DNA of 64,000 bases, taken from positions 29,981,447 to 30,045,446 of the forward strand of contig NC_089984.1 of NCBI RefSeq assembly GCF_036417845.1, read 5' to 3'. The notes under the pieces were generated by a model. It did not search any database and was not told the origin of the DNA. It saw only the letters and a program-made list of their open reading frames with translations. Made by a program: the position numbers and the translations under genes. Below are positions 34,801 to 46,800 of the stretch, piece by piece (the stretch's first letter is position 1; every line of letters begins with the position of its first letter). Origin of the DNA: Apteryx mantelli. Lineage: Eukaryota > Chordata > Aves > Apterygiformes > Apterygidae.

Positions 34801-37800
34801 CTGGAAATGATTATAAAGGACCCCCTGGAGACTTTTCAGGGTGTAAACAGACTGGGGATTTCCCAATGTTTTTCTCATTGTGGAGCTGTTTCCCTTCTGC
34901 CCACTTTGGGTTTCTCCTTCAACAGAAACTTCAGAGCACTCTTAACATCAGTCAAAAGATGATTCTTCATGCGGATGCAAATACCGTTCTTCCCCTGAGG
35001 CTGCCCTTCTTGCTCCTAAAGGAGCTCCATGAATAGAGAATGTAACAAATTTGTACTGTACCTGTAGCTTTGAAGTTTGGCTCTTCCTAATAAAATCCTC
35101 CAACGCTTCCAGCTCTTTGTGTGAACCCTTGTACTGATATGTAGATTGTGATACGAGGTCGAACAGTGCGGTAGTGACTGTGGGTGGGAGGACGTCCCAG
35201 AGCAGGCGTTAGCAGTGCTTGACTAGGTAGTGTAGCAGTCAAACCTGACCCTGAAACTGGATGAATATCTGTGCTGACTAGCCTTGGTTGAGCTCTGTTG
35301 CCATGAGCACGTTACTAGCTGTCCTCCAGGTAGCCGGCTTAAAGCTAGTGCTAGATGCTCCTGCAGTTGTAGTGGTTTCAGCATAGCTGTATGGCATGGT
35401 TGTGTATTTTTCAAAATTAGTTACTGCTACAGGCTTTTTACTTTATCTGAATCACTTTCAAGCCTGCCGGATTTCTTGGGGAATAAACGTGGTCCATCTG
35501 GATTACTGTGTAGCGTGTAAACTGGTGTGTAGCTAACTCTGACCAGGTCTGCTCTACACAAAGCAGAGCTCAGCTCTCCTGAGCTGGTTGGCACAGTGTC
35601 TTTGCACCTGGCTCTTGGGTAGTTTGATGCTGCTGATCCTGTGGGAGGCTTGGTGTTTTGGGGGAAGTACAGAGTTGATTGCAGGAATGAGGGAGGGATG
35701 TCTGGCTTGCCTAGCGAAGTCTAGGCGGAATTTGCTCCCTGTTGCATCTGATCCGAAGAATGCCGTTTGAGTAGCCCTGGGGACGAGCGTGCTTGCAGAG
35801 AAGTCCCTGCCCTGAAAAGGGGACAGTTAAGGGTTTGTTTGTTTTGTGCGTTGTCAGAGTGTCAAAATGCCTTGTGTCAGCAAACAGTGTTCCAGTGTGA
35901 ATCATCTGGCATCTAGGGTGTTATTAAACCCAGTTTGGAAGCAGGTTTTATGCATGCAGGAGAAACTTGTTGCATAGCACGTGGAGGTGTTTTCCCCTCA
36001 TTGCAAATCTTATTCATCTGCTCCAACCACTTGCTGACCTCCCACACAGTTTTGCTGATCATTGTATTGACCTCTCTTGCTCTGGAGTCTTCCCAGTCAG
36101 GTAACTGAAAATTTGTGTGTGACTGTTGCTGCTCATGAGGAATTCAGGTGTTTGTGTCACTCACTCCTCTTCTATCCTGCACAAAAAGGAGCTCTAAAGC
36201 CGGAGACAGGGGAAAATAAACTGTTACAGCTTTCCACGTGGGTTTCTTAGCAAATACTGGGCTACGGAGATGGCCTGGCCGCCCTCAGTGCTTTTGGGGC
36301 AAAGGAGCTCTGCATGCCTGCAAAGTATAGGGCAGTTATACACAGACCCTGTGCTTGGCTGCTCCTAGGAGGAGTGCGGCTGTATCCTGGCTAGAATCAC
36401 TTCCAGCTGGCTACGTCCCCATTACTGTGCTAGAAGTTATTGCCATGTGGAGTTTGAGAGTTGGCCAGCAGGTCAGTGCCACTACTCTGAACATAACCAC
36501 CTGGCCGAACGTTTGCTGCAGAGATCTCAGACAGTGTCTGGTGCAACCTGGTGATGGGGGGGAGGGAACTGAAATGCAGGTGGAGATGGGGAATGTCAGG
36601 TGGAACTAGTTTTTTTCCTAAGTGTTTCAAGATACCACTAGAGTTACAAGAATGGGTTTTTACAGGCTGCCTTTAAGGATCGAACTCTACTCCATCCCAG
36701 GGCCTAACATGCATACCCCGTGTTTACTTTCCAATTTACCTTTTACACCATAAAAGCACTTCTGTTGTATGAGAACCTAAAGGTTGCATAGTTACGACTT
36801 AGCCCTTGCCTAGTTGAACTCTGTCCCATTGCTCGTGGTGGGATGCTCATGTCCTCTCCTGCTGTGGTATCCTCGGCTGCATCCTTGACTGACCAGCTGT
36901 GAAGCTAAAGCTGGCATGGAGCCCTTGCAATGGCCTTAGGTGACTAAGAGGAGGGAAACTGCTTTAAGGAAGGTCACTCATCTTAAATAATCCTACTCTG
37001 TTTTGTTTTTTTCCCCTGCAGTAATGAGAGAGGCAGTGCACTCACTGAGAGAGCCCACAGGCCCTTCCAGCTGATCCACTGTTATTTTTTCATAAAAGCC
37101 TTTTAATACAACAAGCTGGTATATTATTTTGTATATCTTTAAAAGCAGTTGGGAATTTTTGTGCTTGTTGCTCTGTGGTTTTGTCTTCCTTTCTTTTGCG
37201 AAGTACCCCTCTTGATATCTGAGGAGCTTGGTGGTGTCATAAAAGCAATATATTGATTGTGTCATTGGAAGCTGTCCATCTTGCACCGTATGGGCAACTT
37301 TAGAGCCTTCTAGATTAAATACTTGTCCAATTCTATTGTGTTTCTTCCTGCTGGTATGTACCCTAAACATGCTCCTTGCTCTGTTGGTCTCCTTAGGCTT
37401 CAGGTGGGAATGCACTGTGCTCAGCTCGTGCTCTTTTTCTTCTTGCCCCTCTAGAGATGCTGCACAGAAGATAGCCACCCTAATTGTAAGAAAATCCTTA
37501 TCAGGATCTCCTTCCTTTTTCAGCTTCCCAAATACAAAGTCCATGGTGGTTCTGCAGCTATTCATGAGACAGATGAGCACTTTCTTTCACTCAGTAAGAG
37601 ACTTCGGAGTTGGGCAGTGGAGGGTAGGCATAAGGTTTTAGATAGTGTAACACTATCACTAGGAAACTGCTTAAGAGTTTTTGGGGTCCTTCTGGAAACA
37701 ACAGGAAACTTGATGATGGAGAAGTTCAGACGCTGCAGCTCCGATGAGGCCTGTGCAGAACTGGAAGAGCAGCTTTAATGCCTCTGTTCTGCCAAGCTAA

Positions 37801-40800
37801 CTGCCCCAGCTCTGAAGCACTCTGTCTCGAGGGTCTCTACTAAATGAGCCTCGAAGAATTGCTGTGCTCAGTGAATCTGATCTAGGAATAGCTGTGCAAG
37901 GTGAGGATTAAATCTCTTCTGCATTGATTGCCTGTTTTCTGAAGCTGCTAGGTGAACCCTAGCTGTCCTACCAGCAGCCTGGTTACAGACTGAGGACTAG
38001 AATGCTTGTCAGAGTTTCCTCTGAGTTGCCGGAAGGGACTTTGAGAAGGGTGCTGGCTTGGAGAGGGATAGTAGCTAGGTTTCGCTGTATGATCACCCCA
38101 GAACTTCCTTGCTAAGGCAAGATGTGAATCCAAACACGGAGCACAAGCGCTCCCGGGAGGAGGCATGGAGCAGAGCAGGAGCTGAGCGTGCTATGGGCAG
38201 CCTGACTAGCAGGCTGAATGCTTAAAAAGTGTCTTCCCAAACCTGCCGCTGTTTGATAAAAGGCAATGGTACTTTAATCGTGGAACAAAAATGAGGCACT
38301 GGAATGCTTCTCATGCAGCGGTTGTGGAGCGCGTAATGGTGATGGGCAAAGCCACAGGGCTAGTGTGGGAAGCATAGGCACGCCCCAGAACCTGCACATG
38401 AGAGGACCAGGGTCTAAACAGATGATGTGGATGAGGGGAGTTAATGTATAATAAGTGGTTTGAATGAAGGGAGTCATACTAGTTTGGATTCTCCTGTTCT
38501 GAGCAGTTGGAAGTATTTTACTTGATTGAAAAAATGAGTTGGAGACAGGAAACAGTTAAAGAGCTGCTCATGCTATTCCATAAACGCTTGTGGTACATGG
38601 TTTGATGTCTTGTCTCTTCTTGCTTTTTTCTATCCTGTTTGTTTTATGACTGACAGGGCAAACAGCAAGCAAAACAGACTAGCATGTTCCTTCGTTCAGT
38701 GGGGAGTTTACCTGCCTCTGCACAGCCAGATGTGACTGCAAGAAGCTGCAGAACGAGCGTACTCGCACTAACTCTGTTAGCACGACAACCAAGTTTCCTC
38801 TTCTCTTGTAATGAGAAGCATTTCTGACAGTTTGGGTGATTTAATGCAGTCTGCTGACTGTGCTGCGTTGACTTTTAAGTAATATTCTTGTGTAGCCAAT
38901 TCTAATGTTGAAGCAGAGGTGGCAATTATGCTTCTTAGTCATTCTTGATTGATACAGCTAGTGTATTTTACAAGTTCTGGTACTAAGTTTTTCTGAATTG
39001 GTACTTTCTCCTCCACTATTTTAATGTCTGTGCTTATGTTCAGAAGTATGGATTACTCTTCTCAAAACTTAACCACTTCAAATTTTGCTTTAAGGAGTAG
39101 CAGGGTTTTTTTCATTAAGTTGAGGTATATGCTTCTGGCCTGAATTAAGTTTGCAGTGCAGATACAGCTATCACTCTTTACTAGTATAATTTTCCAATTT
39201 TCTTTGTTTTGTGGAAACTTTAATGTGATTTTCCAGAGGTTTTCATGCTTTAACGTTAAAAACATTTTAGTATGTTGCACATATGTACTTTGCCTTCCTG
39301 TCCTTGAAGCTCTCTGGACTTAACCCAGCCTTTCTCTTCAGGTTTTTTTAAAGGTAACTTGAACATGCTAATTTCATTTTTGTCACTGGCTATGATTTAA
39401 AGCAGGTCTTTGTACAGCCCACTGTAGCATCTGTGGACACTTATAATTTGTCTCAAATAAACTAATTTACCTAAAACTTTTTTTCTTTTAATGCAGGCTG
39501 GGGGGACCTGATCCTCTGGACTACGTTAGCATGTACAGGAACCTGGGAAACCCCGCGCTGAATGTTCCTGAGCACTGGCACTATGTCAGCTTTGGGTTAA
39601 GCGACTTATACGGAGACAACAGAGTACATGAGTAAGTCTCTTATGAGTTCTGCTGGGGTGTGTTCTTTTTTGTATTGCATTTGGGGGGGCTAGGTAAAAC
39701 CCTGTCCTGCTGTTGCGCTTATTTGATCAGCTGTTTCTTCTGCTGTGAATACTGTAGTCCTGGTCTTGCTAAGGGATGGCGTGTGCTGCTGCTTGCATAT
39801 AGAAGATGTACTGTGTTCCCCGCTTCAGAATTAGGGCCCACTTTGAATGCAGTGTACTTCCTTGTTAGTATAAATGTTGGCGGGGAGGATTGTTTTTTCT
39901 TTTCTTCCTGAATGTCTTTTTTTTCTTTTTCTTTTTTTCCTCCACTCTTGTTGGTATGTTATGGTTATATGCTTAAATCCTGACCCCTCCCTGTGCGTGT
40001 TAATGCCTTTCTCTGGAAAACTGCTGTAAGGGCATTTTTTCTGCTGCTGGCACAGCAATGTTAGTGTCAGCGAGTGGACTGCCATCCCAGTGGCTGCTGT
40101 ATAAGATGCCAATCTATAGTACAGAAGCATAAAATGGTAGTTATTTGCCTTTATTCTCTCCAATAATTGAGTGATTATCTTAGCTTGTTAGTCCTTAGCA
40201 GGTGTTTTGTATCGCATTGGGCAAGCAATCTGGCCTGATCTTATTCTTGTATGTCTTTTACTGGCCTTGCTGCTTAACTTTATATAAAGTGAGCTGCAGC
40301 AGCCAAGCTGTCATGATCTTGGGGCTGTGATCACAGCCTTTTAACTAGAAATTGAAAAAGGTTTCCAGGGTTGCTGTTCCTTAGCTCTTAGTTTAGTGAA
40401 ACTGTCTTGTGCTGTTTCATAGCTGTAGGATAAATATCCGTGATGAATGCTGCAGCAAAGGCCCCGATTCGTTCATTCGAGCTCTTTTGTTTGTCTTGGT
40501 TAAGTTTCAGCCAGCAGTTTTTCATCCAGGTGCTTTTCTTGCAACAGCAGCAGTCAAGCAGCTTCTTTAACCTTATCCATGTCCTCAAGGCAGCCGCTCC
40601 TGTTTGTGGGTACAGCACCATTTTTCAGAAGACAAACCTCTTCTAAGAGGGAAGTCTATACAGAACCGTGGTGTTGCTGAGATCTGCGTGGAGGGTTTGA
40701 CCAACAAACCCCATTCACTAATCGCTGGGGCAGAGACAAGGCAGGGCAAGAGAAAGGTGAAAGAAAATAATGGGAAATAAAGGCTTCCTTCCCTCATTTC

Positions 40801-43800
40801 CACAAGAGACCCAGTCCTGGATGTGCAGGTCTTCACACATGATGCCTTTTCTTCTCAAATTTCATCTTTGCCACTAAGAATATGAGGTTGCCAAGATTAG
40901 GTCATCTGTGTTTGGCTGCTTCATTTTGTTGGAAGTGAATTCTGTGGGGAGAAAGCATTCTGCTGACTTCCCCTTTTCGGTGGCTTATCAGCCTGAGACT
41001 GACTGACTCGGGGTGAGGCTATCCTTTTTGCTCAGACTCTTGCCTGATCGTTTGGGGAGAGAGTAGAGAGTGGACATGGGGGTCTCCCCTGAGGACATCA
41101 AGGGTGAGGGGTGGCTTAATGCATTTTTATGAATGAAGAAGCAAATATGTAAGGACATAGCCTTCTTGCCGCTGATTGTAGCACACACTCTGGCCTCTCA
41201 AACGCGGGCTGCTCTCACCAAATGCTGCTCTCACCAAATACTGCTCTTATTCTATAGTGGAAAGCTGGAGGAGAAGGGGTGAAAATATCACATGGATGGA
41301 ATATCACAATTTCAAAAATCTGCCTGGGATGAGACCTTCTGTGTCTTCATACTGTTAAATGCTTCGCTCTGGAAATTCATACTCAGAAACCTTTCGCTGG
41401 TTACAGTTCACAGGAATTAAAAAAACAAAACAGAAAGAATGCTCTAGACATAGGCAGCAGGCAGTTTCCTAGGCCTGCAGAAGGAAGGAGTGGCAAAGTC
41501 CTCTCCAGATTCCGGGAGGTCTGCGTGGCCTGAGCACCGTGCCCACACCTTGGCCTGGGAGGGGAGCACCGGGGCTCGGTGAGCGAGTCCGCCTTGGCTG
41601 CTGGGAGTGCCGCGCTGCAGCAGGAGCCTGCAGCTGGGCGCTGCGTGTGAGCAGCGAGCCCGAGGTGCTGTGCTGCTTTGCAGGCTTTGGCAGAAACCTG
41701 TTGAGGACAGGGCTGTTCAGAGCTGTCAAAGTGATTTCTGTGCCCCATGTGTATGTATGTTTGTCCGTTCTCTCTGTGTGGGCTGGAACATTGTTCCTGG
41801 GCTCCGGAGCGGGGAGTCCCTGTGTCACTTGCCCCGCAAAGCTCAGCTGTCTGCACCCTGCATTGTCTTTATTTTAGCTTTATCCTTGGGGCTACAAAAT
41901 ACAATATTACATATGCTGCCGAGAAGGCTGGAGCTGGCTCTGTCTTAATTGTGAATAGTCTTAATATACATTTATGCATGTGGTAAGGCTGTCAAAGCCT
42001 ACACATCTCCTAAACGTTGAACCTGAAATTATCATCTGGTATGCGAGCACTGGAGACAGGCACAGGAGAGATTTAAAATGAGCTCAGCACCCACCAACGC
42101 TGCTTGTTCCCAGTGGCAGTCACTGTTTGCTAAATACTCTTGAAACATGACTGTCTGCCTGAACTGCATATCAGCAGATTGGCACTGCACGCGCCCTGCA
42201 TGAATGTAGTGATTATTCTGTGCATTCAAGAAGCTCTTGTTCTCTGGGAGGCAATTTAATAAAGCCCTTGTTTAAGAGAATTAGGTATCAATCTCATATT
42301 TGTCTCTTGAAGGACTTTGGAATTGTGCTGTCACAGATAACACATGCCACGGGACGGTTGGCAGGAGCATAGGGTGACGGTGGAGTTGTCTAAATCTTTG
42401 GAAGGTTTCCTTTAAAGCTGGTGTCACACTGACCTGGCCTCTGGAGATATATTTTTTCTTTTCTTCCTCAAAAAAACATTGCAAGAGTGTAGAGCTGGAC
42501 CTGCTTGTGACAGTCGGCAGGGTTCCTACAACAGGGATGTGTTTCCGTAACCCTGCCAGCTTTCATCCTTTAGAAAGGGAAAGGTAGTATATTGCCAGAG
42601 GCCTTTGAAATCTCCCTCGTTGACTTTGGGTAATGCATAACTTCTCTCTCGTAGGCCTCTTCTGGTGTTGCAGTACAATTTAGACCGATTATAATGCAGT
42701 ATGAAATGAAAAGGACTTCTTGAGGGTTTTTGAGTGAACCAAAGCTGAATAGGAGGCCTCTATATTTTTGTTTATAATGGAATAGCAAACAGATGTAGCA
42801 AGTAATGTGAAAAAGTTTATTTTAATTTATATTTTTAATAAGAACCTGAAAAGTCTGAAGTGGAGCTCTCCCTGTGCCTCCTTGCTGACAGATTTATTTT
42901 CAGTTAAAACAGCACTGTTTCCTGCTCTGCTTAAATATCAGCTATGCTCTGCTTACAAAACAGGTCTGTTTTTAAGAGTCTACAGAATAACATAGAAGAA
43001 ATCTAAGAATTTCAAATGGGGAAACCTTTTTCATTTAAAAACACTCAGTGTTTCATGGTATAATGGCAACCGTGACACCAGCTGTGCTGGGCTGATCGCT
43101 GTAAAAATCCTGAATCATGACGTCATGACAGCGTTACGGAACCGCAGGCCTTTCAGCGGGATTTCACGCCAAGTCGCTTGCATGGCAGTAAGTCTCTCCA
43201 GTCGAGCATGCTGCACAACCGGAGTGGCAGCAGAAATCCTTCTGTGACACTTCTGCAAGTTTTTCCTCCATTTTTAACTTTCCTTTCTGCTTTAAAATCA
43301 AAGCTGATGTGTAACTCTTTGAATCCATGTGGCAGGCTTAGAATAGAACTTTTTTTCTTTTTTCTTTTTTCTTTTTCTCGACTGTTACTGCTCTCTGAAA
43401 GAAAGATCCTGCATGGCAGGGATGGGTAGAGGTAACGTGTGCGTGCTGGCAGGGAGCCTCTGGCCGCTCTGGCTGCAGGAGATGTGGCAGGTCCTGCTCC
43501 CTCTTCCCCCCTCGCTGGCAGCTCCGGCCCCACGGCAAAGTCAGCAGTAGGGAACGTAGCCCCGTGCTTCAGTGCAAAGTGCAGCATCTCAGCTGGCAAC
43601 TGCGGATTCATGCTCAGATGCCAGACTGTCTTTTGGCAGGGTCAAGGCACAGACACCTGATCCTTCCTGCGGTTTCCAAGCGCGGTGGTGACTTCTGACT
43701 ATGCGGAGAGCAGGCATCCGAGGGAAACGGCTTTAGCAATTGTAGCTGGACTCAGGAGACTCGGTCAGTGGCAACTTCAGCTCTTGCTGTGTCACGGCGT

Positions 43801-46800
43801 GCTTTGGCCCCTGGATTGTGCTGGCCCATGGGTCCGAAGGGCTGTCCAGGGAGCTAAAGTGATATGTTTTTTGCCAAATTGGCTCCTAGCTCCGGTTCAC
43901 AGTAAGGCCAAGGCCGGATCTCCAGTTAATTATTCTTGTAGTTCAACAAGTGCTCGCCCTTTTTGTCAACAATTTTAAAAGTGCGTGGAAAATGAGACCC
44001 ATGAAACTCAAATCCCTGAAAACCTTGAATAGTCTTATTTGTATTACAATTGCAAGGCTGTAATCCAGAGCCATAATAGAAAGCAAAATTTAAATTATCG
44101 CTAGCTTAAGATAAGTTGTGCATTTGAGGCCTTCCTGCATCCTGAGAAGAAACACTCCAAGTGTGTTTTGATGTCCAGCTTTTAACGTAAATTTCAATAA
44201 TTGGGTTTCCTGGTCCACACAAGCGTCATATTGACGAGGGCTTTTCTGGCAGCTTGCCGGGAGCCTAAGTGCAGCATCACATTTGCATAAAACCGAACAG
44301 ATTACAGCTGCCTCCGTCTCCAGTACAGATGCGTGGTGCCACCCGCGGAGACGACAGGTTCCAACTTGCTGTGGTCCTTTTGATTTGGGCTACTTACCAT
44401 TTGGATCGAGCGGGCGCAGTGCACGCCGGGATAACGTGTTGTCTCGGTGGGTGGTGCCTCCCTATTAAAGGTGAGGGTAAGCATGAGCCTTTCACGATCT
44501 CCGGTCCAGCTTGTGTTCTGCTTGCTTGTATAGATCCTCTGAATGACCTTAACTTGTAAAAGGGCAAGGATGCTTGTTAGAGCTGGGAGGAAGAAAAAGG
44601 AGCGCAAAACTGGATCAGGTAACAAATGCAAGGCTTGCGGAGGGGTGGATGTTTTCTGGAAGGCTTTTTCCGAGCATGAAAGGAGTTTGAAAAGAGTATT
44701 TAGAAAATAGCCTGAAAGTTGGAACGAGTGCTCTCTTTCTTTTGAGTGCCTGCTGGCTTCTCTTTTAAGCCTGCATGAATGTAGGATGGAGTGGTGCTGA
44801 CAGCTGTCACTTTAGTGGCCTCTTAGTTCTGTAGCTTTTCATAAATTCAAAAGCTCACTGCCCTCAGCTTGCCAGACTTTAGGCTTAAATTTCGATATTT
44901 AATGGGTCCCTTAAGTGTTTCATAAACTACATGCTTAAAGCACCACTGAAATATTACATTGACTCCAAGGTGACAGTGAACGCTTCTAAAAAGCTGGAGA
45001 TGGACTCTACCTCTCTTTGTCTTCACGAAAATGCAATAAAATAAAGGATCTTTAAAAAGAGAGTAAATCAGGGAAGGGTAATGGTTGTTCTGGGTTGATA
45101 TTTCAGAGGAGATCTTGAAGCAGTTTTTACAGAGTTCAGTGTGTCTGCCTTGAAGGGAGGAAAGATCCACTCAGTTTAGTTTGGGAATTGAGTCTGCAAT
45201 TCCAGGAAAATTATTAAAATCCCAAGGTTTTTTTCCAGCTTTCATGGCTTCCACATTTCTTCCAAATGTGAGATTTAAGAATACTCCATGCGGAGGAGAC
45301 CAAGGACCTTCTTAAATAAAAGCTTAGAGGTGCAAACCCTCCCCTCCTCATTCTCAGTTTGTTTCACCGGGCTATATTAGCTCTGAAGTCAAATGGCACC
45401 TGCCGTGTAAGGGTTGGCTACTGGGAAGCCACTTTAGCACATGGAATAGGGAAGGGAGGTTGAGTTTTGGGGACAGATCTTCAAGTTGAGGAACAGGAGG
45501 GTAGAAACAGTGGTTCTGTTCTCAGGTCAGGCTTTCATGAGCTGTGACTGTGAGGGGTTGGTTGTGGGGAGCAGCTGTGAGAGCAGAGAAATTCTGGAGA
45601 CTTGGCATCGCTCCGACAAGCTTCTCCCCGTCCTCTGTGGCTTCCTGCTTCGTGTTGCCATGACTTCGTCTGTAGGAATTGTACTTTAGCCAGTACACTG
45701 AAGGAAATATTTCTTCTGGGCTTTGTTGCTAGAGATGTAGCATCTGCCCCAGCAGAAGGAAATGATGTGAAAAGGGACGTGGGTAAACATGAGTTTGGAA
45801 AGGAGATACAAGAGCTAAGGCTGCAGGGGTGAGGGCCCAAGGTGGGCACTGAACTCTAAACTTCCTTTTTCTTCATAGTTCTCCTGTCTGTCCATCAGAG
45901 ATCAACTCCAAATGTAATGCTTATTTTTCCAGTTAGTCTTTTTTTCTGAGACAGAGGGGAGAGGAGAGCTCATGGCAGAGTGGGAAGGGAGAGGCCACAG
46001 AACTAGGGTGTTCTGTGACACCCCCCCCCCCAAAAAAAAAAAAAAAAGGTATTTCCTTTCAATGATAGCTTATTTAAGAATCCCTCAGAATTGAAATGGG
46101 TGGTTTCAGCTGCAGGGAGCTAATAAGGTCTGGTTTCTTACAAATTTGTCTTGTGGCTGGATGTTTTGGTGTCCAAAGATGCGAGTTGGACTGAGTTTTT
46201 TCCACAATTAGAGTACTCTTAACGGCTCTCTCCTGTGTGGATTCTCAGGTGTCTAGAAATATAGTTGTGCTTCTACAGAAACTTGCTTACTGGGAGCACT
46301 TGTAGTTCCATCTCTTCTATCTGGCTGCTTGTCTCTGCCTAGTTTTTAGAACTGTGGTGGTTTGGGGACTGCTCTCCTTTTTGAAGGATTTGGTCGCATT
46401 TGACCAGTGGGTTCAAAAATTGTGGGGACGCTTTAAAGAAGCACATGCACAGGTGTGATTCTGTATGCTTCACTTCCATGAGACCAGGCAAAAAAACAGT
46501 TAAAGCAAGTGTCATGCCTGTTTACGTGCCCCTTTGACAGTGTCCCTCAGATCACCGAGGTAATGCACCAGGACTGTCTAAGACTTGTGTTTCTCTGCTG
46601 GAGGCAGACCTCCCTTGAAGCTATGGTCACCATGGGGAAATCTTCCCCCCCTCCCCTCAGTACAGAGTGCACTTGGCTTCCAAATGTCATTTGTTGGAGG
46701 TAGTTAGCACCGTTAATAATATGGAAGACGTGGGCCACCTACAGAGAGAGGTCTGCTTTGTGCTGTGGTTTATCTGTGTGTTCGTGTGCACAGGCTGCAG

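Noticed and set aside
44269-44559. 96-codon + strand frame overlapping the candidate noncoding element
   Set aside because: No splice context, hydrophobic stretches without family match, and the DNA texture suggests regulatory rather than coding sequence.
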